Of a stretch of 64,000 nt of DNA, positions 17,182-25,725 are shown in pieces. Position 1 is the first letter of the stretch. Each line of letters opens with the position of its first letter. This stretch comes from CAMLJR01 sp964631955 (GTDB taxonomy: Bacteria; Pseudomonadota; Gammaproteobacteria; Pseudomonadales; CAMLJR01). Position numbers and translations under genes: made by a program. The notes under the pieces are model-generated. The model was not told the origin of the DNA, searched no databases, and saw only the letters and a list, made by a program, of their open reading frames with translations. Location of the stretch: positions 1 to 64,000 of the forward strand of contig CAZWBA010000015.1 in the NCBI GenBank assembly GCA_964631955.1, written 5' to 3'.

Positions 17182-19735
17182 GGTACCCCCAGATACTTTC
17201 CTGCAGCAGCGAATTCATTTTCTGGCCCAGACCACCGAGCCCTTTCAACTGGAATTCGATCATGAATGTTTCATCGCGTTCCAATACCGGATCGCCGACG
17301 ACGTCCAGTTCCTCCGCCAGCGCGGCACGCTGATAAGCGATGCGCACAAACCAGCAGCAGTCTTCGTATTCGACGCCGACCAGATCTTCGAGTGGCGAGT
17401 GCAGATCCAGATCGTAATTAAACCGTGCGAATACACGCCAGCGGCGGTTCAGCGGAATTGCCGCGGAAGCGTCGACCTGGCGCAGGCCGTTGGCAAGTGT
17501 CGATACGGTCGGATCGGTTTCGTGATAGCGATAGGCGGCGTTGAAGATCGCGCCGTTGCCGGCCCGGTAATGCAGCGATGTGTTGGCCTGTTCGATGCGA
17601 TTGTTACTCTGATCCCAGAGCGCGTTGGTGGTGGACCACAGCGACGCCGTCGGCTGCAGCACCACCTGTCCGGCCACGGCCGAGTTGGCCTGGTCGTCGA
17701 TCGAATCGTTGATGGTTGCGTCGATGCGGCGATCGGCGAAGTAGAAAATCTGGCCGATGCTGGCACGGCCGAGTTCGATACCGGTTTCATCCCGGATGAC
17801 GCGCGAGGTGACGCCTACCGCCAGCTGATTGAAATCTTCGAGCCGGTCCTGGCCGATCAGGCGGCGCGGTTGAAACAGCTGCTGATAGTCGAAGGTGAGG
17901 CGATTGGTGTCGAACAGCGGCTGATCGTTCTGCCGTTGATAGGGGCTGTATAAATAGTAGAGCCGGGGCTCCAGCGTTTGCTGGTAGGTCAATCCGAACA
18001 GCGACGCATCGCGCTCGAAAAAGACGCCGGCATCGAGAATGGCCTGCGGCACCGAGGCGTGCGGTCTGGTTTCCCCGGGCAGCGCGTCCGGACGATCCAG
18101 ATCGTAGCCGACATAGCGCAGGCGAAATTCAGGGTTGAAAAAGCTCGACGTCCAGCGCATGGGAAAGCTGATGCCCGGCTCGATATAGGTGCGCACGCCG
18201 GTAATCCACGGGCTGCCGATATCGGTCGTCGAATCCGGATCGGTGTGATCGAAGCGGGTGATTTCGGTGAACAGCGAATAATCGAGCTTGAAATTGTCGC
18301 CGTCCGCGCTGCGCCCCAGCGTGAATTGCGGTGCCCGGCGATAGGGTTCGGCGACGAGCTCATCGATGATCTGATAGCGCTGGACCTGCAGCGACGAAAA
18401 CCAGTTGACGTAGCCGAGGTTGATTCCGGCCTGCTGGTTCAGCGCGGTCTGCCGCTTCACGTTGAGGCTGTTGATGCTGAAATCGCGGAAATAGTCATCG
18501 TCGCTGACGCGGTTGTAATCGATGAATGTCGAGAAATAACTGTTCAGGCGGCCGTTTTCCTGCAGCGCCATCAGCCAGCGATCCTCGCCGGAGGCCTCGT
18601 CGCTTTTCAGGCGGGTGCCGCTGGCGACCCAGCTGCTGTAACGATTGAGGTAGCGCAGCTCGGCTTCGAGCATGGTGCCGTGATTGCTGATGAGCCGGGG
18701 TGTCAGCGTGGCGTCGTAATTGGGCGCCAGATTCAGGTAATACGGAATCGCAAAATCCAGTCCCGACGCGCTTTTCCCCATCACCGGCCAGAGAAAGCCG
18801 CTCTGGCGGCGATCGTCGATCGGGAAATTGACATAAGGCGTATAAAAGACGGGCGTATCGGCGACGCGAATGACGGTGTGCGATGCTTCGCCACGACCGG
18901 TTTCGCGATTCAGGCGAATGCGCGTGGAATCCAGTCGCCAGCTTTCGTCATCGGGCGGGCAGAGCGTGTAGGTCGCCTGGTCGAGCTCGATGACGCTCTC
19001 CTTGCGGCGCGTGAGTTTATCCGCAGTGACGCGAATACCCGCTTTGTAATCGAGCATCCGCGCATCGATGACGTTGCCGAAATTGTTATCCGTGGTCACA
19101 TCCGCCCTGTTGCCGCTGATCTTCAGATGCGGCTGTCGCACCACCACGTTGCCGTGCAGATTGACGCGATTGGTGCGGCGATCCATGTCGGCGCTGTCCG
19201 CTGTCAGCTGTGTGTTGCCTCGCGTGATCGTCACGCCGCCGTCCATTTTGACGACATCACCTTCCCATTCGGCCTGGGCGGCACTGACGCGGGCCGGTAC
19301 ATCCCTGGGCGATTTATCCGCATCCTCCCAGTCGAGCGAAGGTTCGACATAAAAACCCTCGCAGGCCGGACTCGGTTGGGAACATTGCACACCGGGCAAT
19401 ACGGCGGATGCCTCGACCCAGTCCCAATTCGGTGCAGCGGTGGGCAGGGCCGGCCTGGCAACCGCGACATCGCTATCGCGGTGAACGGTCGCCGGTTTTT
19501 CGACGGGTTTTGCAGCGGGAGCACCTGCGGCGGCGGGTGACGGTGTCTGCGCCGAACAGGCCCAGCCGCCATCGGCCGACGGTACGCATGACCAGCCTTG
19601 CGCATCGGCGCTCTGGGCGGCTCCCGGCAATAACAGAAGGCTGGCCGAAATATACACAGTCGGCCGCGACAGATGAGTCAATTGCAGGCTCTCGGGTTTT
19701 TTTGTAGTGGATGCGACGACGCGAACGCAGGGCAT
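17168..19735 (-). CDS. lptD: LPS-assembly protein LptD
   Basis: Outer-membrane barrel that inserts lipopolysaccharide into the outer leaflet with LptE. An N-terminal OstA/jellyroll region (WEGDVVKMDGGVTITRGNTQ) precedes the large C-terminal barrel. The disulfide cysteines are present: two near the N-terminus (GVQCSQPSPACEG) and the adjacent pair in YEDCCWFVRIAYQ near the C-terminus. The reading frame is open from 19777. I give the ATG at 19735 because a likely promoter at 19766-19794 would put the transcript start near 19758. A TTG at 19681 would leave a more ordinary signal peptide (THLSRPTVYISASLLLLPGA) and is equally possible. The gene overlaps surA by 14 bp. Confidence 0.94.
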   Translation of the reverse strand: MPCVRVVASTTKKPESLQLTHLSRPTVYISASLLLLPGAAQSADAQGWSCVPSADGGWACSAQTPSPAAAGAPAAKPVEKPATVHRDSDVAVARPALPTAAPNWDWVEASAVLPGVQCSQPSPACEGFYVEPSLDWEDADKSPRDVPARVSAAQAEWEGDVVKMDGGVTITRGNTQLTADSADMDRRTNRVNLHGNVVVRQPHLKISGNRADVTTDNNFGNVIDARMLDYKAGIRVTADKLTRRKESVIELDQATYTLCPPDDESWRLDSTRIRLNRETGRGEASHTVIRVADTPVFYTPYVNFPIDDRRQSGFLWPVMGKSASGLDFAIPYYLNLAPNYDATLTPRLISNHGTMLEAELRYLNRYSSWVASGTRLKSDEASGEDRWLMALQENGRLNSYFSTFIDYNRVSDDDYFRDFSINSLNVKRQTALNQQAGINLGYVNWFSSLQVQRYQIIDELVAEPYRRAPQFTLGRSADGDNFKLDYSLFTEITRFDHTDPDSTTDIGSPWITGVRTYIEPGISFPMRWTSSFFNPEFRLRYVGYDLDRPDALPGETRPHASVPQAILDAGVFFERDASLFGLTYQQTLEPRLYYLYSPYQRQNDQPLFDTNRLTFDYQQLFQPRRLIGQDRLEDFNQLAVGVTSRVIRDETGIELGRASIGQIFYFADRRIDATINDSIDDQANSAVAGQVVLQPTASLWSTTNALWDQSNNRIEQANTSLHYRAGNGAIFNAAYRYHETDPTVSTLANGLRQVDASAAIPLNRRWRVFARFNYDLDLHSPLEDLVGVEYEDCCWFVRIAYQRAALAEELDVVGDPVLERDETFMIEFQLKGLGGLGQKMNSLLQESIWGYRDRY

Positions 19736-19741
19736 CGATTT

Positions 19742-19770
19742 TTGCCGGAGTTTGCGCGAGCGTGGATAAT
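19742..19770 (+). promoter_or_regulatory. Probable amgK-murU promoter
   Basis: TTGCCG (19742-19747), a 17-bp spacer and GATAAT (19765-19770) form a good sigma-70 promoter about 60 bp before the amgK start. Its -10 shares bases with the -10 of the opposing lptD promoter. Confidence 0.55.
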
Positions 19771-19794
19771 AAAGCATTCGTGCCCGATCGCCAA
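19766..19794 (-). promoter_or_regulatory. Probable lptD promoter
   Basis: On the minus strand TTGGCG (19789-19794), a 17-bp spacer and TATTAT (19766-19771) form a sigma-70-like promoter. It overlaps the amgK promoter on the other strand, so simultaneous occupancy looks impossible. Confidence 0.45.
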
Positions 19795-19831
19795 AGCGAT
19801 CACACTCTCACCTTCTGCGACGCCATCATCT

Positions 19832-20827
19832 ATGAACGAGTTACAGCACTGGATCGCCGCACAGTTTCGCTGCGATGCGCGCGACATTGTTTTTCAGCCC
19901 GCCAGCGCCGATGCGAGTTTTCGTCGCTATTACCGGATCAGCCTGAACGGTGAATCGCTGATCGTCATGGATGCGAGCGCCGAGACTTCGAGCTGCGCGC
20001 CATTCATCCGAATTGCAAATCTACTGGCGGGCGCCGGTCTGCATGTGCCGCGAATTATTGCAGCGGCTCCCGAGCGCGGCTGGATGGTGCTCGCCGATCT
20101 GGGCACGCAAACCTATCTCGATGTGCTCGACGCCGAAAACGCCGAGCGATTATTCGACGCGGCGATCGACGTGCTGATCGCGCAGCAGAAAATTGTCTGT
20201 CCCGATGATTTTCCGCAATACGATCGCGCGCTGCTGCAGCGCGAACTCGAATTGTTTCCCGACTGGTATCTGCAAAAACATCTGGGCATGAATATCGATG
20301 CAAATCTGCGCGCGGAACTCGATACGATTTTCAATTTATTGATCGAGCAGGTTCTGCAGCAGCCCAAAGTGTTCGTGCATCGCGATTTCATGCCGCGCAA
20401 TTTGATGATCAGCGAGTCCGTGTTTAACAAATTCCGGCCGGGCGTGCTCGATTTTCAGGACGCGGTGTGCGGTCCCATTGCCTACGATCCGATTTGCTTA
20501 TTCAAAGATGCGTTCATCAGCTGGCCCGAGGCGCGGGTCGAAAACTGGCTGCGCATTTACTGGCAGCGCGCGCAGCTGGCGGGGCTTCCGGTGCCGGCAA
20601 CATTCGATGATTTCCATCGCGATTGCGATTTCATTGGCACGCAGCGCCATCTGAAAGTGATCGGCATTTTTGCGCGCATCTGCCATCGCGACGGCAAGCC
20701 GAAATATGTCGGCGATGTGCCGCGCTTTTTCAATTATCTGCGGGGAGCCTGCGCGCGTCGCCAGGAGTTCGCACCGCTCGCAGCCGTTCTCGATAAATTG
20801 AACATCGATCGATTACCCGCACCATGA
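19832..20827 (+). CDS. amgK: N-acetylmuramate/N-acetylglucosamine kinase AmgK
   Basis: Anomeric sugar kinase of the MurNAc recycling route that bypasses de novo UDP-MurNAc synthesis. The 331-residue protein has an aminoglycoside-phosphotransferase fold: SFRRYYRI near the N-terminus, the catalytic loop VHRDFMPRNLMI near residue 180 and the metal-binding LDFQDAVCGPIAYD after it. The ATG at 19832 (MNELQHWIAAQF) gives the usual N-terminus. It overlaps murU by ATGA. The divergent lptD and adjacent murU match the Pseudomonas arrangement, which is why I prefer AmgK to a generic phosphotransferase. Confidence 0.92.
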   Translation: MNELQHWIAAQFRCDARDIVFQPASADASFRRYYRISLNGESLIVMDASAETSSCAPFIRIANLLAGAGLHVPRIIAAAPERGWMVLADLGTQTYLDVLDAENAERLFDAAIDVLIAQQKIVCPDDFPQYDRALLQRELELFPDWYLQKHLGMNIDANLRAELDTIFNLLIEQVLQQPKVFVHRDFMPRNLMISESVFNKFRPGVLDFQDAVCGPIAYDPICLFKDAFISWPEARVENWLRIYWQRAQLAGLPVPATFDDFHRDCDFIGTQRHLKVIGIFARICHRDGKPKYVGDVPRFFNYLRGACARRQEFAPLAAVLDKLNIDRLPAP

Positions 20828-21504
20828 AAGCGATGATTCTCGCAGCGGGATTGGGAACGCGCATGCGCCCGCTCACCGAGCGCACGCCGAAGCCGATGTT
20901 GCAGGTCGCCGGCATACCGCTGATCGAACACCATGTGCGCCATTGCGTGCAGGCGGGCATCACCGACATCGTCATCAACCACGCCTATCTCGGCGAACAG
21001 ATTGAAAATCATCTCGGCGATGGCCGCCGTTTTGACTGCAGCATTCAATATTCGCGCGAAGGAGAGCCACTCGATACGGGGGGCGGAATTTTTCGTGCGC
21101 TGCCGCTGTTGGGAGGCGCGCCCTTCATCGCCATGAATGCCGACGTGTGGACGGATTATCCGCTGGCAAAACTGCGGGATATTGCGCTCGACAAGGATTC
21201 GCGGCTCGCGCATCTGGTGATGACGGATAATCCCCCGCAACATCCGCAGGGGGATTTCTATTTGAATAACGGATTGATTCGCGAAACCGGCGGCAGTGAA
21301 AAACTGACATGGACCGGCCTGCGTATCATTCATCCGGCATTGTTTGCCGGCTGCAGCGATGGCGTGTTTTCGATCGTGCCGCTTTTACGGCAGGCGATGA
21401 AAGAAAATAAAGTGAGTGGCGAATATTACGGCGGGCGCTGGTTCGATATCGGCACACCCGAGCGCCTGCGCGAAATCAACGAACGATTAAATCCCCCTCT
21501 TTAA
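20824..21504 (+). CDS. murU: N-acetylmuramate alpha-1-phosphate uridylyltransferase MurU
   Basis: Couples MurNAc-1-phosphate to UTP in cell-wall recycling, using the product of AmgK. The 226-residue nucleotidyltransferase begins MKAMILAAGLGTRMRPLTE, the nucleotide-binding signature. It has LDTGGGIFRALPLLG and the acidic NADVW near residue 105, and ends with the conserved WFDIGTPERLREIN. The last codons (NPPL) lie within a palindromic repeat that also encodes the end of the convergent gene; the two coding regions overlap by 3 bp. Confidence 0.93.
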   Translation: MKAMILAAGLGTRMRPLTERTPKPMLQVAGIPLIEHHVRHCVQAGITDIVINHAYLGEQIENHLGDGRRFDCSIQYSREGEPLDTGGGIFRALPLLGGAPFIAMNADVWTDYPLAKLRDIALDKDSRLAHLVMTDNPPQHPQGDFYLNNGLIRETGGSEKLTWTGLRIIHPALFAGCSDGVFSIVPLLRQAMKENKVSGEYYGGRWFDIGTPERLREINERLNPPL

Positions 21505-21528
21505 TTAAAGGGGGGCGACGGGGGATTT
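21489..21528. repeat. Palindromic repeat forming the ends of two convergent genes
   Basis: AAATCCCCC at 21489-21497 pairs with GGGGGATTT at 21520-21528. Alternatively CCCC-TCTTTAA pairs with TTAAAGGGGGG around 21504/21505. The palindrome contains the stop codons of murU (21502-21504) and of the minus-strand gene (21501-21503), and could act as a bidirectional terminator. Confidence 0.75.
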
Positions 21529-22529
21529 GCATTTTTTTGCAGCCAGCTGCGCACTCGCTTGACCATCGCGCTGTGTTGCGGATCGCTGGAATTATTTAAC
21601 GGCGGCAATTCGAGTCGCGTATAAATGCGCGAGCGTTGATGTAGCACCGCACGTCGGCGCGCTTCGGCTTCAGCACGGGCCTGAACATCGTTATCGAGCG
21701 TCATATCGAGCGCGGCAATGCCGGTAAGCGGCAGTAATTTCGACAAATCCATGTCGATGCCGTCGAGTCGTTGTTGCGGGGCGATCACCACGAGCGCAGT
21801 GAGCGGCGCCGTATTGCCGGGCGTTGCCGCCGTTATCAAACGTAAATTTTCCGCTGCGCGAATGGCGCCGCTACCGAATCCAATCAATACGATATTACGC
21901 TGATTTTGATCGGCATAATATTTAATTGCCGCGCTGATGCGCGCCTGTGCCTGCGCTTCGATAATGGCCGTCGATGCGACCGTCGCAGCAGAGCCCAGTG
22001 CCGGAGTTGCCGGCGGCGCTTCCGCGGCCGGTGCAGCATCGGTCGCCGCTGGCGGTGTTGCAGTTTGAGGTGGTGCCGCGGATTTCTCGCCTTCCGGCAT
22101 CGGCGCGGGCAATTCGATATTGAGCGTGTCCCAGCTATGCAGCGGCAATTCGTCGATCAGTGCAGCGGCGGTGAGAGGCCAGCTCGGATGCTGTCCCGAA
22201 TCGTGCAGAATGATGACGGCACCGCGCGGCTGTCCCGAAAGATCGGGAATATGTCGCGCCAGGAATTTATCGTCGCCGGCATCGAGCGTAACGATCTGTT
22301 CGGGTGGAATGCGATCGGTGTAAACCGAATTCCTGTCGCCGACGCTACCTGTCGCTGCGGGTTCGGGTTGAGGTGCGGCCGCAGGTGACTGTTCATTCGC
22401 AGGTGATTGTGTATTCGAGGGTGACTGTGTATTCGCAGCGGGTGCATTTTGCGCGGGTGCCGGATTGGTTTGTGCGATGGCGTTGCCGCACAACCAACCG
22501 CATAAGACGAGAATGAGCAGTTTTCCCAT
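21501..22529 (-). CDS. DUF3530 family secreted protein
   Basis: A 342-residue protein with a signal peptide (MGKLLILVLCGWLCGNAIAQ). A low-complexity linker rich in Pro, Ala, Asn, Gln and Ser follows, containing the repeats NTQSPSNTQSPANEQSP. The body resembles the DUF3530 alpha/beta-hydrolase-like family: PRGAVIILHDSGQHPSWP, and IVLIGFGSGAIRAAENL where a nucleophile elbow (GxSxG) would be expected but reads GFGSG. Function is unknown; a periplasmic location is inferred from the signal peptide. A second Pro/Ala-rich insert lies near residues 145-180. The last residues (NPPSPPFN) are encoded by a palindromic repeat. It is convergent with murU and divergent from rpe. Confidence 0.8.
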   Translation of the reverse strand: MGKLLILVLCGWLCGNAIAQTNPAPAQNAPAANTQSPSNTQSPANEQSPAAAPQPEPAATGSVGDRNSVYTDRIPPEQIVTLDAGDDKFLARHIPDLSGQPRGAVIILHDSGQHPSWPLTAAALIDELPLHSWDTLNIELPAPMPEGEKSAAPPQTATPPAATDAAPAAEAPPATPALGSAATVASTAIIEAQAQARISAAIKYYADQNQRNIVLIGFGSGAIRAAENLRLITAATPGNTAPLTALVVIAPQQRLDGIDMDLSKLLPLTGIAALDMTLDNDVQARAEAEARRRAVLHQRSRIYTRLELPPLNNSSDPQHSAMVKRVRSWLQKNANPPSPPFN

Positions 22530-22610
22530 GAGCCAGTAATTCCTGTCGAAGAGCGCGCAGCCTGATTAGAATAGCGGTTCTCGCGAATTTCGCTCTATAG
22601 GTAAAGGCCA

Positions 22611-23279
22611 ATGACCGATTTCTGGATCGCCCCTTCGATTCTCTCCGCTGATTTCGCCCGTCTCGGTGAAGAGGTCGATACGGTGCTCGCCGCCGGTGCC
22701 GACATCGTGCATTTCGATGTCATGGACAATCATTACGTGCCGAATCTGACGATCGGTCCGATGGTGTGCCAGGCATTGCGCAATTACGGTGTCACGGCGC
22801 CGATCGATGTGCATTTGATGGTGAGCCCGGTCGATCAGCTCATCGGCGATTTCGCGAAAGCCGGCGCATCGTACATCACGTTTCATCCCGATGCGTCGAC
22901 GCATGTCGATCGTTCGCTGCAATTGATCCGGGACGCCGGTTGCAAGGGCGGACTCGTGCTCAATCCGCACGTTGGCATCGAGCCGCTCAAATACGTGCTC
23001 GATAAAGTCGACATGATTTTATTGATGTCGGTGAACCCCGGTTTCGGCGGACAGAAATTCATTCCATCGACGATCGATAAAATTCGCGAAGTGCGCGCGT
23101 TGATCGATGCGAGCGGTTTCGATATCCGCCTCGAAGTCGATGGCGGTATCAGCGCGAAAAACATTCGCGAAATCGCTGCGGCCGGCGCCGATACGTTTGT
23201 TGCCGGCTCGGCGATCTTCAATCAGCCCGATTACAAAGCGGTGATCGATGCGATGCGTGCTGAACTCGCGCAGGTTTAA
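22611..23279 (+). CDS. rpe: Ribulose-phosphate 3-epimerase
   Basis: Interconverts ribulose-5-phosphate and xylulose-5-phosphate in the pentose phosphate pathway. The 222-residue TIM barrel begins MTDFWIAPSILSADFARL. It shows VHFDVMDNHYVPNLTIG with the metal-binding His and Asp, DVHLMV, SVNPGFGGQKFIP and VDGGI. AGGTAAAGG precedes the start. It is followed after 2 bp by gph, the order known from many proteobacteria where both lie upstream of trpE. Confidence 0.98.
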   Translation: MTDFWIAPSILSADFARLGEEVDTVLAAGADIVHFDVMDNHYVPNLTIGPMVCQALRNYGVTAPIDVHLMVSPVDQLIGDFAKAGASYITFHPDASTHVDRSLQLIRDAGCKGGLVLNPHVGIEPLKYVLDKVDMILLMSVNPGFGGQKFIPSTIDKIREVRALIDASGFDIRLEVDGGISAKNIREIAAAGADTFVAGSAIFNQPDYKAVIDAMRAELAQV

Positions 23280-23281
23280 CG

Positions 23282-23971
23282 GTGAGTTGTGCTGTGAATT
23301 TCAGGAAATTATTGCGCGAACCTGTCGAAGCCCTGTTGTTCGATCTCGATGGCACGTTGCTCGCGAGCGCGCCCGATCTCGCCATCGCCATCGATCGCAT
23401 GCTCACTGAATTGCATTTGCCATCGGCGGGTCTTGAACGCGTTGCGCGATGGGTCGGCGACGGCGCGCGTCAGCTGGTGATCGAAGCGTTGCAATTCGCG
23501 AAAGCGGATATTAATGACACGTCTATCAATAATGCGCTGCAGATTTATCAGCGTCATTACGGCGAATATCTCAATCGCAGCAGCCATTTATTTCCGGGAG
23601 TGCGCGAAGCATTGCAGCATTTTCATGCGCAGGGCATGCGCATGGCGTGCGTGACGAACAAGGGCGCGCGTTTCACCGAGCCGTTGATCGATCATTTCGG
23701 ACTGCGCGAATGGCTGCCCGTTGTCGTCAGCGGCGATACCTTGTCGCAGCGAAAACCCGACCCCGCGCCGTTGCTCGAAGCCTGCCGGCAACTGCAGGTG
23801 GCGCCGCAGCGCGCAATCATGATCGGCGATTCGCGCAACGATGTACGTGCTGCGCGCGCGGCGAATATGCCCGTAATCTGCGTGCGCCATGGTTACAACC
23901 ACGGCCGGCCGATCGAGGGCGAAAAGCCGGATTTCATCATCGAGTCCTTCTTCGACCTGATCGCGCCCTGA
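23282..23971 (+). CDS. gph: Phosphoglycolate phosphatase
   Basis: HAD-superfamily phosphatase that removes 2-phosphoglycolate formed during repair of oxidised DNA ends. It starts with GTG at 23282, 2 bp after rpe, giving 229 residues. HAD motifs are LLFDLDGTLLASAP (near residue 19), VTNKG, and GDSRNDVRAARAA with the metal-binding aspartates. The context rpe-gph-trpE supports Gph over other HAD phosphatases. Confidence 0.94.
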   Translation: MSCAVNFRKLLREPVEALLFDLDGTLLASAPDLAIAIDRMLTELHLPSAGLERVARWVGDGARQLVIEALQFAKADINDTSINNALQIYQRHYGEYLNRSSHLFPGVREALQHFHAQGMRMACVTNKGARFTEPLIDHFGLREWLPVVVSGDTLSQRKPDPAPLLEACRQLQVAPQRAIMIGDSRNDVRAARAANMPVICVRHGYNHGRPIEGEKPDFIIESFFDLIAP

Positions 23972-23979
23972 CTTTTTCT

Positions 23980-24009
23980 TTGCCTATACTCCGCGGGTGC
24001 CGGTAGAAT
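23980..24009 (+). promoter_or_regulatory. Probable trp operon promoter
   Basis: TTGCCT (23980-23985), an 18-bp spacer and TAGAAT (24004-24009) lie just after gph and about 60 bp before the candidate trp leader peptide. The 240-bp gph-trpE gap is explained by this promoter plus the leader. Confidence 0.5.
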
Positions 24010-24067
24010 GCCGGCTCCTCTTTTCCTCCGGCCTTTTCAATTCGGCCTCTTTCCCGGAGATGCGGCG

Positions 24068-24136
24068 GTGAGCTCAATTGCTCTCGATAAACAGATCGCA
24101 CTGCATGTGCGTGAGGTAACGCGTTGGCGATGGTAA
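24068..24136 (+). CDS. trpL: Candidate trp leader peptide TrpL
   Basis: A 22-codon open frame starting with GTG at 24068 encodes MSSIALDKQIALHVREVTRW followed by Arg, Trp and a TAA stop. GGAG stands about 8 bases before the GTG. Two Trp codons within the last three codons, 76 bp before trpE, are the hallmark of a ribosome-stalling leader. A 7-bp stem (24127-24133 with 24140-24146) begins within the first Trp codon and includes the second, so a stalled ribosome would disrupt it. A strong intrinsic terminator is not obvious between 24147 and 24211, so the downstream half of the switch is unresolved. Confidence 0.6.
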   Translation: MSSIALDKQIALHVREVTRWRW

Positions 24137-24211
24137 TTCCCGTCGCAGTTGTTGCCGTGTCCTGTCACAAGACCAGGTCTGTTTGTTAACCGTTTCTTCG
24201 AGGATATCAGC

Positions 24212-25714
24212 ATGGATTCCCGACGTTTCGCCGAGCTGGCGGCGCAGAATTTCAACCGCATTCCCATTTCCCGCGATGTATTCGCCGATCTCGACACACC
24301 GCTGAGCGCCTATCTCAAACTTGCGCGCGGCGCGTATTCCTATTTATTCGAATCGGTGCAGGGCGGCGAAAAGTGGGGGCGTTATTCCATCATCGGTCTG
24401 CCCGCGCGCACGATAATCAAAGTGTATGGCCATTACGTGCGCGTATTTCGCGATGGCGAAGTCATAGAGCAGCATCCCGAAACCGATCCACTCGCGTTCG
24501 TCGAAGAATTCGAAAAGCGCTATCGCGTGGCGACGGTCGAAGGGCTGCCGGCTTTTTCGGGCGGGCTGGTCGGTTATTTCGGTTATGACACGGTGCGTTA
24601 CGTCGAGAAAAAGCTCGCGAAAACCTGTCCCCGCGATGAGCTCGGCACGCCGGATATTTTATTGATGCTGTCCGAGGACGTGGTCGTCTTCGACAATCTC
24701 AATGGCACACTCAAGCTCATCACGCACGCCGATCCGGCGCAGAGCGATTCGTTATTGCACGCCGAGCAGCGGCTCGATGCGCTGGAACTGCGTCTGCGTG
24801 CGGCACCGCCGTCGTTGCCGCCGCTGGCGCCGCAGCCGGGCGAATTATCCGAGAGCGCATTTCAGTCGCATTTCGGCGAAGAAAAATATTTTGCCGCAGT
24901 CGAACGTATCAAGGAGTACACGCTGGCGGGCGATGTCATGCAGGTGGTGCCGTCGCAGCGGCTATCGATTCCGTTCGATGCCGAGCCGATCAATTTCTAC
25001 CGCGCGCTGCGCCATTTGAATCCGTCGCCGTATCTGTATTTTCTCGATCTCGGTGAATTTCAGATTGCCGGTTCGAGCCCGGAGATTCTCGCGCGTTCGG
25101 AAAATGGCGAAATCACGGTGCGCCCGATTGCAGGCACGCGCCGCCGCGGTCACACCGAAGCCGAAGACAAGGCGCTCGAAGAAGAATTGCTCGCCGATCC
25201 GAAAGAAATTGCCGAGCATCTGATGCTCATCGATCTGGGGCGCAACGATGTCGGGCGCGTTGCCGAAATCGGTTCGGTCGTCGTCACCGATCAGATGAGT
25301 GTGGAGCGTTATGCGTTCGTGATGCACATCGTTTCGAATGTCACCGGAGAATTAAAACCGGATTTGTCGTCGATGGATGTGCTGCGTGCGACCTTGCCGG
25401 CGGGCACCTTATCGGGCGCGCCGAAAGTGCGTGCCATGGAAATCATCGACGAGCTCGAACCGGTGAAGCGCGGCATTTATGGGGGCGCGGTCGGCTATCT
25501 CGGCTGGAACGGCAATATGGATACCGCAATCGCGATTCGCACCGCGGTGATCAAGGACGGTCGTCTGTACGCGCAGGCGGGCGGCGGCGTGGTGGCGGAC
25601 TCGGTGCCGCGTCTGGAGTGGAAGGAAACCATGAACAAGGCGCGCGCGATTTTCCGCGCGGCGTCGATGGTTCAGCACAAAGTGCAATCCACTTCAGAAA
25701 GCGCGAAGAATTGA
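24212..25714 (+). CDS. trpE: Anthranilate synthase component I
   Basis: Converts chorismate to anthranilate with ammonia supplied by TrpG. The ATG at 24212, preceded by GAGGA, gives 500 residues; the frame extends upstream but into the leader. Feedback-binding residues lie in LDTPLSAYLKL (the LxxxS region). Chorismate-binding segments are FSGGLVGYFGYDTVRYVEKK, PEILARSENGEITVRPIAGT, LIDLGRNDVGRV, LPAGTLSGAPKVRAM and AQAGGGVVADSVP. It is 11 bp upstream of trpG, so the two subunits are made from one transcript. Confidence 0.98.
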   Translation: MDSRRFAELAAQNFNRIPISRDVFADLDTPLSAYLKLARGAYSYLFESVQGGEKWGRYSIIGLPARTIIKVYGHYVRVFRDGEVIEQHPETDPLAFVEEFEKRYRVATVEGLPAFSGGLVGYFGYDTVRYVEKKLAKTCPRDELGTPDILLMLSEDVVVFDNLNGTLKLITHADPAQSDSLLHAEQRLDALELRLRAAPPSLPPLAPQPGELSESAFQSHFGEEKYFAAVERIKEYTLAGDVMQVVPSQRLSIPFDAEPINFYRALRHLNPSPYLYFLDLGEFQIAGSSPEILARSENGEITVRPIAGTRRRGHTEAEDKALEEELLADPKEIAEHLMLIDLGRNDVGRVAEIGSVVVTDQMSVERYAFVMHIVSNVTGELKPDLSSMDVLRATLPAGTLSGAPKVRAMEIIDELEPVKRGIYGGAVGYLGWNGNMDTAIAIRTAVIKDGRLYAQAGGGVVADSVPRLEWKETMNKARAIFRAASMVQHKVQSTSESAKN

Positions 25715-25725
25715 GGAGCGCCGCC

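Noticed and set aside
17978..19540. 520-codon plus-strand open frame opposite lptD
   Set aside because: A by-product of codon usage in the antisense of a real barrel gene; no domain and no start signals.
24147..24211. Classical intrinsic terminator in the trp leader
   Set aside because: Only short weak stems (around AGACCAGGTCT) and no T-run were found, so I did not call a terminator.
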